Shown: positions 1-7,009, counted from the stretch's first letter. The stretch: 10,745 nucleotides of DNA from Halieaceae bacterium UBA4438 (GCA_002390485.1 DGPO01000062.1:1-10745), one strand, 5' to 3'. Notes: a model not told the origin generated them from the sequence alone. A program made the numbers and translations.

Positions 1-1312
1 GCAATAGCTCTATCGCGCCCTTGGCTTCTGCCATGCGCTGATGAGCGCTGCTGCCTGAGGCGTCAACGGCAAAGATCATGACGCTGGATTTTCGCTGCTC
101 GAAGCGTTTGACCCGAATGTCTTGAGGTTCAATGTATAGGCTTGCTTGCTGGCGATGGGACGTATCCCATCGTGCGCGAACGGCCTGGAAGGGCGCCGCC
201 GCTCTGAGGGTCGCAGGTATGTCAATGCGGTGCCCGCGTTTGAGTTCTCCGCGTCTCACACCGATCGGTCTTCCACGGTGCTTGTCTTGTGCTATCTGTC
301 CAGAATTGCCGGCCTTATTTTGCCGCATTCGGCTGCGCTCGGCACGCTTTAACAAGGTGGCTAATAGGTCTGTGGGGAGCTCAGCAATCGCAGATTGGAC
401 CGTCTCATCGGCCTCCTGATGCTCGCCTTGTTGCTGCGCGGAATCGGGCTGCTGACTTTCCTCGGGGAGGGGGGGAGTGTCTTCAGGTGGCTCAGGCTCC
501 TCAGGCGGCGCTGGAATGTGCGTGGCCCGCGGGAGAAAGATGAGCCTAATAATCGGGTGAATAACCGCGTCGTCGGTTTCAGACGTTTCCAGCAGCAGAG
601 TCAGCGCTTTGCATGCGATCACAGCGAATCGCAGCACTCGAATGGAGTGAATACCCATCGATGCCGCCAACTGAGTGAGGAGCAATAGGGTCGTGTCATC
701 AAGCGCCACGGTGTCCATACGTTCTTGAGCGTGCTTGATATCGCCTTTGGAAAACAGGGGTTCATCCACGCAGCGGATGCTTATCTCATCAAGGTTTATG
801 CTCAGTGACAGTCTTTCTAGGAGCGCCGCGGGGGGCGTTTCTTCGTCAATGCCTTCATCGAGCGCGATGACCGTGATCATCGCATCAGACGTTTGACTCA
901 GACCATCGCGCGCCACCTTTACAGCGCCTGTATCCATTGCGGCACACCAATGGCCAGTAAACTCTTTTGGCAGGCGCTCCGCCATTGGCAAAACAATATG
1001 CCTGTTGTGGCACTCTGCGAAAACACCTTGCGCGAGCACTGGTTTTCCCAGGCGCATACTCTCGGTGATGTCCATACCACCGATGAGCCGCTCTGTCGGC
1101 GTGGCGCCCGGAACCCGTCGCGCGGATTGATCAATGCGCGAGTTGAGGTTTTCGAGCCAAAAGTCTCGGACGGGACCCGGTTGCGCGATGACTCTGACGC
1201 CGCCGCCGGTATGTCCGAGCACTGCAATAAGCGCTGCAGCTAAGTCAGCGTCGCGCCACAGACCTGCGCCGTTGGGCTCAGGAGAGTGAGGTTGCGATTG
1301 CGCGTTCGACAC
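1..1312 (-). CDS. bchD: Magnesium chelatase subunit D (BchD), 3' end cut by window edge
   Basis: BchD is the AAA+/VWA subunit that, with BchI, drives ATP-dependent Mg2+ insertion into protoporphyrin IX by BchH, in the cytoplasm. About 437 residues are visible, read continuously without a stop. The N-terminal AAA-like part has no Walker A motif, as is usual for BchD, and carries the family string QPGPVRDFW near residue 40. A Pro/Glu-rich acidic linker lies at about residues 266-302. The conserved RGRPIGVRRGE stretch follows at 346-356 and TLRAAAPFQ near 368-376. The VWA domain begins near residue 405 with a MIDAS motif DASGS (D417, S419, S421). BchD is usually about 560-600 residues, so some 130-150 lie outside. 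The start is uncertain: GTG at 1312, overlapping bchI by 35 bp, is favoured. GTG at 1324 is possible, and neither has a strong ribosome binding site. The overlap suggests coupled translation with bchI. The identification is very secure, the start is not. Confidence 0.95.
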   Translation of the reverse strand, partial: MSNAQSQPHSPEPNGAGLWRDADLAAALIAVLGHTGGGVRVIAQPGPVRDFWLENLNSRIDQSARRVPGATPTERLIGGMDITESMRLGKPVLAQGVFAECHNRHIVLPMAERLPKEFTGHWCAAMDTGAVKVARDGLSQTSDAMITVIALDEGIDEETPPAALLERLSLSINLDEISIRCVDEPLFSKGDIKHAQERMDTVALDDTTLLLLTQLAASMGIHSIRVLRFAVIACKALTLLLETSETDDAVIHPIIRLIFLPRATHIPAPPEEPEPPEDTPPLPEESQQPDSAQQQGEHQEADETVQSAIAELPTDLLATLLKRAERSRMRQNKAGNSGQIAQDKHRGRPIGVRRGELKRGHRIDIPATLRAAAPFQAVRARWDTSHRQQASLYIEPQDIRVKRFEQRKSSVMIFAVDASGSSAHQRMAEAKGAIELL

Positions 1313-2294
1313 GAGCGTCGGCACTGGACTCGTCCATTGGGTCGCGCCGCAGGCGATGCCTGAGTACAAATAGCGCAACCTGTTTTAGATGTTGAAGGGT
1401 CGCTACATCTTGACCCTTCAGTGCCGCAAGCGCCCGTGCACTGCGGATCAGCGTCAGCTCTCCACGGAGCCCATCAGTACCGAGCTCGAGACACAAAGAC
1501 GCGGCTTTTTCTAAAATTTCGGTAGGAATATCGACCGCATCAACCGCGGTGCGCGCGGTATCGATTTTTCGTCGAAGTGCGCCTTCTTTTCGCGAAAAGC
1601 GTTTACTGAAACCCTCGGGGTCATGATCAAACGCATCGCGGAGCTTAATAATTTCAACGCGTGTGGGAATGTCTCGGGGTGTTCTCACATCCAAAGACAA
1701 GCCGAACCGGTCGAGTAGCTGGGGGCGGAGCTCACCTTCTTCTGGATTGCCACTGCCGACTAAAACGAAGCGCGCGGGGTGTCGAACGCTCAAACCTTCT
1801 CGCTCAACGACATTGATCCCACTGGCGGCGACATCGAGTAAAGCATCTACAATATGATCTTCAAGCAGATTGACTTCATCAATGTATAAAAAGCCACGAT
1901 TCGCGGCAGCGAGTAACCCCGGTTGAAACGCCTTCTCTCCGTTGTGGATGGCTTTTTCGATATCGAGCGCACCGAGGACCCGATCCTCTGTGGCGCCGAG
2001 AGGAAGGTCGACCACTGGGATCGCAATTTTATGGCTCTTTAAGGGGGTCGTTTTTTGACACTGGGCACACAGACTTTTACTGGGTGTCTGCGGATCACAC
2101 TGGTAGGGACAATCTTTTACCGCTGCGATTTTGGGTAGCAGCTGAGCGAGCGCTCGAATAGTGGTTGATTTGCCCGTTCCGCGTTCACCAAAAACGAGTA
2201 CGCCCCCAATGCTCGGATCTACCGCAGCAATCGACAAGGCAAGCTTCATGTCGTCTTGCCCAACGATCGCCGTAAAGGGATACGCTACGGTCAT
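1278..2294 (-). CDS. bchI: Magnesium chelatase ATPase subunit I (BchI)
   Basis: BchI is the active AAA+ ATPase of Mg-protoporphyrin IX chelatase (EC 6.6.1.1). It forms rings with BchD and powers Mg insertion by BchH. The 338-residue protein is close to the usual length of about 350. Walker A is GERGTGKST (36-44). Walker B is FLYIDE (135-140) followed by the family string VNLLEDHIVD. The sensor-1 region is VGSGNPEEGELRPQLLDRFG (179-198), and the C-terminal helical lid has GLRGELTLIRSARALAAL. Four cysteines (C62, C66, C76, C79) sit in the insertion between Walker A and B. The ATG at 2294 is chosen because it begins directly before the conserved YPFTAIVGQDDMKLAL and has a GGGGA sequence upstream. 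An in-frame ATG 14 codons earlier would add a non-conserved extension through the leader. It is the first gene of a bchI-bchD operon, with a likely PpsR-type operator upstream. Confidence 0.97.
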   Translation of the reverse strand: MTVAYPFTAIVGQDDMKLALSIAAVDPSIGGVLVFGERGTGKSTTIRALAQLLPKIAAVKDCPYQCDPQTPSKSLCAQCQKTTPLKSHKIAIPVVDLPLGATEDRVLGALDIEKAIHNGEKAFQPGLLAAANRGFLYIDEVNLLEDHIVDALLDVAASGINVVEREGLSVRHPARFVLVGSGNPEEGELRPQLLDRFGLSLDVRTPRDIPTRVEIIKLRDAFDHDPEGFSKRFSRKEGALRRKIDTARTAVDAVDIPTEILEKAASLCLELGTDGLRGELTLIRSARALAALKGQDVATLQHLKQVALFVLRHRLRRDPMDESSADARVERAIATSLS

Positions 2295-2305
2295 GATTTG
2301 TCCCC

Positions 2306-2359
2306 AAAAAAAAATAGGCCCAGTGCTTGTGAGCACGACAACACAGCGCTTGTGTGTTG
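2306..2359 (-). promoter_or_regulatory. bchI leader with two inverted repeats and a T9 run
   Basis: Between the likely bchI promoter and its start codon the minus strand holds, in order: CAACACA/TGTGTTG arms of 7 bp with a 7-nt spacer (2359-2339); GTGCT/AGCAC arms of 5 bp with a 4-nt loop (2336-2323); and nine consecutive T (2314-2306), just before the GGGGA that would serve as ribosome binding site. The T run is 8 nt past the second stem, too far for a textbook intrinsic terminator. The repeats could be DNA-binding dyads or an RNA leader structure. What is seen is only the repeats; any attenuation role is inference. Confidence 0.35.
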
Positions 2360-2365
2360 GTTAAA

Positions 2366-2383
2366 TGTCACTTTATTTAAACA
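2366..2383. promoter_or_regulatory. Putative PpsR/CrtJ operator, TGT-N12-ACA
   Basis: An 18-bp interrupted palindrome with TGT at 2366-2368, exactly 12 bases, then ACA at 2381-2383. On the bchI strand it reads TGTTTAAATAAAGTGACA. TGT-N12-ACA is the established recognition pattern of PpsR/CrtJ, the aerobic and light repressor of photosynthesis genes in purple bacteria. It lies between bchI and the divergent hydrolase gene and covers the possible -10 element of bchI, where a repressor would act. The core is short and AT-rich, so a chance match is possible. Location and gene context make the call more likely. Confidence 0.6.
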
Positions 2384-2396
2384 CATTATTTGTCAA
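2370..2396 (-). promoter_or_regulatory. Possible sigma70-type promoter for bchI-bchD
   Basis: On the minus strand a perfect -35 hexamer TTGACA (2396-2391) is followed after 15 bp by TAAAGT (2375-2370), a 4/6 match to TATAAT. The spacing is shorter than the preferred 17 bp, so the -10 assignment is weak. It would give a bchI leader of roughly 70 nt and be blocked by a repressor bound at the overlapping TGT-N12-ACA palindrome. Confidence 0.35.
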
Positions 2397-2417
2397 ATTT
2401 TATGTATTTTTTTTCGC

Positions 2418-3344
2418 ATGGACAGGTCTAGACCTGCTTGGGTGCGTATAGAGTTCGACAGTGAAAGAGCAAGTAAGATGGCGCAACTTGAGCAAGCAAT
2501 AGCCAGTGAGGGCGAGGTCGTTGAAGGTCAATGCGGCTATCCACTTTATTGGTATTTTGACACGCAGGCAGACGGTCGCCCCATTGTTTTTATACACAGC
2601 ATTAATGCAGCGCCAAGTGCCATTGAACTAAAGCCGCTCTTTCAATATTTTAGACCTGCCCGCTCAGTATTTGCTCCGGATCTGCCGGGATTCGGTCGCT
2701 CCACTCGCGCTGTGGGTTCTTTTTCTGCGCCGGACTTTGCTCGCGAGATTGCCGCATTTGTTGCGCGAATATCGGATCGCGGTGAGCCCGACATTGTTGC
2801 CTTGTCGCTCGGATGTGAGTTCGTTGCACGCGCTGTCCTTGAATTTGGCATGAAGGTACGGAGTCTCACCTTCATATCGCCCAGTGGTTTTTCAGCCCGA
2901 ACGCCACCCTCTCCCAAAGCGCAACAACGACTAAAGCGGTTGTTTAACTTTGCGGGCTTGGGACGCGGGGCTTATAAACTATTGCGGACAGAGCGCAGCA
3001 TTCGTCATTTTTACGGTATGAATTTTTTGGGTCAGATCCCCGATGAGTTGGTGCGCTATGCGTTAAAAACAACGCGCCAGGGAGAGGCCCACCAGATGCC
3101 ACTTCAGTTCTTGTCCATGGGTCTATTTACCCCCAACGCAGTGGACGCGCTTTACCGACGTCTGGATGTTCCGGTGCTGGTTCTTTTTGATGAAGACCCG
3201 AATGTGTCGTTTGAGCGTTTCGCAGAGTTTGAGGGTGATAGTCGTTGGCGGTTTCGTCGTATTCATCCCAGTATGGGTATGCCTCAGTGGGAGTGCCCAG
3301 AGCTGACGACTGAAACTATTGAGGAATTTTACGCCTCTCTTTAA
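2418..3344 (+). CDS. Alpha/beta hydrolase fold protein, divergent from bchI
   Basis: A soluble alpha/beta hydrolase of 308 residues (288 if the ATG at 2478 is used). Nucleophile elbow A-L-S-L-G puts the serine at 130. The strand-turn before it has VFIHS (57-61) where most members have HG. DLPGFGRS (88-95) is the usual loop after strand 4. Candidate acid is D258 or D260 in LFDEDPN and candidate base H283 in RRIHPSMG, so the triad appears intact. No signal peptide is seen. It sits back to back with bchI and shares its control region, so it may be co-regulated with photosynthesis. BchO, the alpha/beta hydrolase often linked to bchID, usually lies on the same strand after bchD. The BchO oxyanion region as I remember it (HGTGAS-like) is not present, so I do not name it BchO. 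The start is uncertain because neither ATG has a good ribosome binding site. The substrate is unknown. Confidence 0.85.
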   Translation: MDRSRPAWVRIEFDSERASKMAQLEQAIASEGEVVEGQCGYPLYWYFDTQADGRPIVFIHSINAAPSAIELKPLFQYFRPARSVFAPDLPGFGRSTRAVGSFSAPDFAREIAAFVARISDRGEPDIVALSLGCEFVARAVLEFGMKVRSLTFISPSGFSARTPPSPKAQQRLKRLFNFAGLGRGAYKLLRTERSIRHFYGMNFLGQIPDELVRYALKTTRQGEAHQMPLQFLSMGLFTPNAVDALYRRLDVPVLVLFDEDPNVSFERFAEFEGDSRWRFRRIHPSMGMPQWECPELTTETIEEFYASL

Positions 3345-3352
3345 GCAGTGTC

Positions 3353-4840
3353 TTATTCAGCCGTGTCTTTAACTATCTGTCTGGCAGCAAGCGTGCCTGA
3401 CAAAGTAGCCATGGGGACACCGGGTCCCGGATGCACACTGCCGCCCGATAAATAAAGTCCCTTTACGCGACTTTTTGCCGACGGCCGGGTGAAGCTTGAA
3501 AACATGCCGTGCGACGCAGCCCCGTAAAGTGAGCCCCCACTGGCTGGGAATCGATGATGCCAATCATCGGGGGAACTCACCACGCAGTTTTGCTCTGAAA
3601 AAGTAATATTTGCACCACCGCGGTTTACGACGCTTAAGGCATGTTCTCTTTGTTCATCGAGCTTATTGCGAGTCCACGCCTTGTGGTCGCCATCGGCTGG
3701 CGCGTTGACGAGCAATAACAATCGTTCGGTACCTGCTTTGAGCGGTGCGCCATTAATGCGGTCCTGTGCGCACACGTAGACCGTGGGCTCATTGCAGATG
3801 CCGCGATTATCAAAAATCGTCGAAAATTCCTGCGCGTAGTTTTGCGCGAAAAAAACATTGTGGTGATCAAGTTCAAAGCCTGATGTCTCGGCGTTGATGC
3901 ACCACGTAATCGCAGAAAGTCCACGTTGATGGCGGGGCCTGACAGGAACAGAGGTTGAAACGTCTGCGCCCAGCAGACCATCACTCAAGGCCGCAGTATC
4001 GCCATTGAACACAACAACGTCGGCAGAATGCGTTTCCCCGCTGGCCAGTGTGATGCCCGTTGCCCTGCCATTGACGCAGTCAATGCGCCGCACAGGGGAG
4101 TCGTAGTGGAATCGGCCACCGTGTTCCTGGGCAAGTTCTGCCATTGCGAGCGCGAGTGCTCGCATGCCGCCGTCGACACACCAGACACCGTCTCGCTCTA
4201 CATGTGCAATTAACATCAGGGTTGAAGGCGTCAGTAAGGGCGAGGAGCCGACATAGGTGGCATATCGCCCATAGAGCTGCCGGAGTCGAGGGTCGCTGAA
4301 GTACTTGCCCAGTGCGCTCCAGAGTGACCGGTGAGGTGCCACGGACAATGCGTTAATGCCACCGTCGCGAATCAGTCGGTACCCCAGTGTTATGGGCGAC
4401 GGTTGTGTGGTGCTCATGAAGTTGTCTTTTAAGAGTCCATGAATCAACGCTCCGTCACGGCAAAACCGGCGATAACCCGCTGCGTTTTCCTCATTGGCAA
4501 AGCGAGCGATGGCGTCTGCAGACTGGTCGGTATCGTGAAAGAGGTCTAAGTGACTGCCGTCCGTCCATGCATGCCGTGCCAGTCGTCGGCTTTCTGTCAG
4601 TTTCAGTCGATCGTCGAAATGAGCACCGCCCCGACGAAATAACTGATCGAAGACCCAGTGCATGGTAAATACGGTTGGTCCGCCATCAATGCTCGAATCA
4701 CCCACCTGACGTTGATGCATCTTTCCGCCGGGCTCGTGCCGACTCTCAAAGACATCGACCTGCCAACCGGCACACGACAGCTCAACCGCTGTGGCCAGTC
4801 CGCCTGCGCCTGCGCCAACGATTATTGCTTTTTTCGACAT
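3353..4840 (-). CDS. crtD: Hydroxycarotenoid 3,4-desaturase (CrtD)
   Basis: CrtD is a membrane-associated FAD enzyme that introduces the C-3,4 double bond into 1-hydroxylated (or methoxylated) neurosporene/lycopene derivatives on the way to spheroidene or spirilloxanthin. The 495-residue protein has the N-terminal dinucleotide-binding motif GAGAGG (9-14) with the acidic residue E32. CrtI/CrtD-family hallmarks follow: GGPTVFTM, RYATYVGSSPLLTPS, HHNVFF, TVYVCAQDR, and the C-terminal FAD-binding region KGLYLSGGSVHPGPGVPM. These match remembered Rhodobacter CrtD along the whole length, including the ATYVG and HHNVFF blocks that distinguish it from CrtI. The start at 4840 is chosen because MSKKAIIVGAG leads straight into the Rossmann motif and overlaps the upstream stop as TGATG. 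An in-frame start 30 codons upstream would lie inside the neighbouring gene. It is the second gene of a two-gene operon and converges with the alpha/beta hydrolase 8 bp away. Confidence 0.95.
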   Translation of the reverse strand: MSKKAIIVGAGAGGLATAVELSCAGWQVDVFESRHEPGGKMHQRQVGDSSIDGGPTVFTMHWVFDQLFRRGGAHFDDRLKLTESRRLARHAWTDGSHLDLFHDTDQSADAIARFANEENAAGYRRFCRDGALIHGLLKDNFMSTTQPSPITLGYRLIRDGGINALSVAPHRSLWSALGKYFSDPRLRQLYGRYATYVGSSPLLTPSTLMLIAHVERDGVWCVDGGMRALALAMAELAQEHGGRFHYDSPVRRIDCVNGRATGITLASGETHSADVVVFNGDTAALSDGLLGADVSTSVPVRPRHQRGLSAITWCINAETSGFELDHHNVFFAQNYAQEFSTIFDNRGICNEPTVYVCAQDRINGAPLKAGTERLLLLVNAPADGDHKAWTRNKLDEQREHALSVVNRGGANITFSEQNCVVSSPDDWHHRFPASGGSLYGAASHGMFSSFTRPSAKSRVKGLYLSGGSVHPGPGVPMATLSGTLAARQIVKDTAE

Positions 4841-4842
4841 CA
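4838..4842 (-). promoter_or_regulatory. TGATG stop-start overlap coupling the membrane protein gene to crtD
   Basis: The TGA of the DUF2306-like gene and the ATG of crtD share one base. This arrangement normally lets a terminating ribosome restart at once, so the two proteins are likely made in a fixed ratio. It also settles the crtD start at 4840. Confidence 0.8.
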
Positions 4843-5586
4843 GGTCGGTTGCACTGAACGAGAAGGGGACATGACGGCGCGTTGGTGGTAAATGATAAGC
4901 ACCAGGCCGGTGACCAGCGGAATAGCCCACAAGCCCGGCGTGAGTGCGATTTCAGGTACGAACCGAACCGCACCAAAGGCGAAGAAGGCCGTGTAAACCG
5001 AAATCCCGGCCCCCACTAAAGACTTGATGTGCTCTTTAATGCGCGTTTTTGGTGAGGTGGGTTGCCGGTAAATAAACCATAGATTGGTTCCAACGGTCGC
5101 AAACCCGACTAAGGCAATGCCCATCATCATCGGTTGAGCGAGTTCAACGCCGCGGAGAAAACAGTTTGCAGATGTCGCGACGAGGACGAACTGCATGACT
5201 AAATTGTGCCAGGCGGCGTTTTTATGGTGGTCTCGTTTGTTTTTCATGCAGAGCCATCCGTGCCAGGCCAAATTAATCGTTAATGTGGCGAGGTAGAGCA
5301 TCATCCAGCCAAAAATACCCGCAATCATTTGTGAGTTTGCGAAGAGTTCATGATTCGACAGGTGTGGGTGTGTCGCCACGGGGTCAGCCAAGGTCGTGAT
5401 CGCTATTCCTGTTGCTACGAGACCGGTGGTCAACATGCTGATAACAAAAATAGTGCCTGCTTGGCGGTGCAGCCCGCCGCCTTTTTTGCCGGCGATAGGT
5501 ATCCAGACAGAGATGAGGCCCACGGTTCCCGTGATGATATGAATGATCACCAGTGTTTCGAATATGCCATGGGTCGACAGGCTCAT
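4840..5586 (-). CDS. DUF2306-like seven-helix membrane protein upstream of crtD
   Basis: A 248-residue polytopic inner-membrane protein with about seven hydrophobic helices, at roughly residues 8-32, 44-66, 87-112, 124-146, 150-172, 190-212 and 218-240. Its start resembles the DUF2306 type: a helix containing IHIITG followed by a loop K-K-G-G-G-L-H-R (34-41) and a second helix. Histidines H16 and H40 near helix ends recall haem-ligating membrane proteins, but this is speculation. It has a good ribosome binding site (GGAGA, 6 nt before the ATG). Its stop overlaps the crtD start as TGATG, so the two are almost certainly co-transcribed and translationally coupled. That suggests a function tied to carotenoid synthesis, membrane assembly or electron acceptance by CrtD. 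It is not TspO, which accompanies crt genes in Rhodobacter: it is longer and has a different helix pattern. The function is unknown. Confidence 0.85.
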   Translation of the reverse strand: MSLSTHGIFETLVIIHIITGTVGLISVWIPIAGKKGGGLHRQAGTIFVISMLTTGLVATGIAITTLADPVATHPHLSNHELFANSQMIAGIFGWMMLYLATLTINLAWHGWLCMKNKRDHHKNAAWHNLVMQFVLVATSANCFLRGVELAQPMMMGIALVGFATVGTNLWFIYRQPTSPKTRIKEHIKSLVGAGISVYTAFFAFGAVRFVPEIALTPGLWAIPLVTGLVLIIYHQRAVMSPSRSVQPT

Positions 5587-5632
5587 ATCGGGTCTCCATA
5601 CTGTGTAACGTCGATACTATTGGATAGTTTTC
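5587..5632. promoter_or_regulatory. 46-bp divergent intergenic region, crtD operon / P450
   Basis: Only 46 bp lie between the ATG of the DUF2306-like gene and the GTG of the P450. It must hold both ribosome binding sites: GGAGA on the minus strand and a weak GGAT on the plus strand. At least one promoter must therefore reach into the opposite coding sequence. No TGT-N12-ACA palindrome is present here, and no convincing sigma70 pair was found. Divergent transcription from so short a region suggests joint control. Confidence 0.5.
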
Positions 5633-7009
5633 GTGGATGAAACACTTTACACACCACCAAAGCCCAACTCATTACCTGCAGTCATTGCGCTAATTCGTTC
5701 ACTTTGGAAGGGTGACGGCAACTTGCTGGAGCTTTTGCCGGCTGAGGCGTACCACTTTGAGATAGGGCATTTGGGGCGTTCTAGGCGCGGTACTGTCTTG
5801 TTTAACAAGCCGTCTGCCGTGAAGGAAATTATGCGCGACCCGCAGGGCGTGTTTCCCAAAAGTGACCTAATGGTCGGGGCGCTCGACCCGCTTATTGGTG
5901 AAAGCATGTTCGTGACCGACGGACCGAAGTGGCGGCGACAGCGCGCGATGATTGATCCGGCGTTCAGCTTGATGCGGCTCAACGTGGCTTACGGGGCCAT
6001 GTGCGCGGCAACTGATGATCATGTGGAGATGATCTCGCGACTTGCGGATACGCAATCCCCGTTTTCACTCGACCTCGCCATGAGCCACCTAACCGCCGAC
6101 GTCATATGCAGGACCGTCTTCTCTACCCCCTTAGCCTCGGATATTGCCGAAGAAGTGTTTGATGATTTCACGCTGTTTGAGAAGTCAGTCGCGCAGGTCG
6201 ATATCTTGGGGATGATTTTGAAGCCGGCGTGGTCAGAGACAAAGCAGGTGCCGGAGGTGCTCGAAGCGTGTCAGCGTATTCGGCATCATATTGGTGGGCT
6301 GATTGATACGCATCTGGACAGTCATGACGGTGAATTTAACGACATTGCATCGGCGGTGATTGAGGCAAAAGATAAAGACACGGGTCTGCCGTTTACTCGC
6401 GAGGAGTTGATCGATCAATTGGGTGTCTTTTTTCTCGCGGGACATGAAACCACCGCCAGCGCACTCACCTGGGTGTTTTACATCTTGGCGGAGCGACCTG
6501 AGTGGATGGTGCGATTGAGAGAAGAGCTTGATCCCGTCATGGTCGATGGCGCGCTGTCATTTGACGATACGAAAAAGTTGCCGCTGACGCGGGCTTTTTT
6601 CAAAGAGGTGTTGCGTTTATATCCACCGATTACCTTCGTGCCCAGAGTGGCGCTTGAAAAAGTGGAAATTGAGGGGAAGCGTCTGCCACGAGGGGCTTTG
6701 GTGATGATCGCTCCATGGACACTTCATCGACACAGTCAATATTGGGAGAACCCGCACGCCTTCATTCCGGAGCGTTTTTTACCAGAAAACGAAAAGTCAT
6801 TAACGGCGGGTGCTTACATTCCCTTTGGGCAAGGTCCGCACCTGTGCGTGGGGGCTGGTTTCGCGCAAGTAGAAAGTCTATTGATCATGTCTGAGCTGAT
6901 TACTAAATTCGACTTTGAGATGATGCCGGATCAGCAGGTTGTTCCCGCGGCACGACTGACTACCCGGCCAGCGGAGCAGGTCATGATGCGCGTGCGACAC
7001 CGCAGCTAA
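5633..7009 (+). CDS. Cytochrome P450 monooxygenase
   Basis: A complete 458-residue soluble bacterial P450, a haem-thiolate monooxygenase needing external electron donors. The hallmarks are in order: C-helix W100-x3-R104 (haem propionate contact), I-helix AGHETT (269-274) for O2 activation, K-helix ExxR E325-V-L-R328, PERF (379-382), and the cysteine loop FGQGPHLCVG (398-407) with ligand C405. No membrane anchor, signal peptide or fused reductase is visible, and no ferredoxin or ferredoxin reductase gene is in the window. Start is GTG at 5633 with a weak GGAT site; no in-frame ATG lies nearby. It is divergent from the crtD operon by 46 bp and overlaps the next gene tail to tail by 29 bp. Substrate cannot be read from sequence. 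The location makes a carotenoid, fatty acid or sterol-like substrate worth testing. I cannot assign a CYP family. Confidence 0.95.
   Translation: MDETLYTPPKPNSLPAVIALIRSLWKGDGNLLELLPAEAYHFEIGHLGRSRRGTVLFNKPSAVKEIMRDPQGVFPKSDLMVGALDPLIGESMFVTDGPKWRRQRAMIDPAFSLMRLNVAYGAMCAATDDHVEMISRLADTQSPFSLDLAMSHLTADVICRTVFSTPLASDIAEEVFDDFTLFEKSVAQVDILGMILKPAWSETKQVPEVLEACQRIRHHIGGLIDTHLDSHDGEFNDIASAVIEAKDKDTGLPFTREELIDQLGVFFLAGHETTASALTWVFYILAERPEWMVRLREELDPVMVDGALSFDDTKKLPLTRAFFKEVLRLYPPITFVPRVALEKVEIEGKRLPRGALVMIAPWTLHRHSQYWENPHAFIPERFLPENEKSLTAGAYIPFGQGPHLCVGAGFAQVESLLIMSELITKFDFEMMPDQQVVPAARLTTRPAEQVMMRVRHRS

Noticed and set aside
893..1243. Plus-strand and other-frame open frames across 1-1280
   Set aside because: They are shadows of bchD on the minus strand, whose frame is continuous and carries the family motifs.
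2306..2336. Intrinsic terminator in the bchI leader
   Set aside because: The stem is only 5 bp and the T run begins 8 nt after it, so it does not meet the usual form. It is reported only as a leader structure of unknown role.
2256..2417. Longer N terminus of the alpha/beta hydrolase, beginning inside bchI
   Set aside because: It would read through the bchI start and leader, with a composition unlike the hydrolase. The first plausible starts are ATG 2418 or 2478.
3345..3352. Terminator between the convergent hydrolase and crtD
   Set aside because: Only 8 bp are available and no hairpin is visible there or in the adjoining gene ends.
4840..5586. TspO (tryptophan-rich sensory protein) expected near crt genes
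   Set aside because: The protein has about seven helices and 248 residues, while TspO has five helices and about 160. Its loop pattern fits the DUF2306 type.
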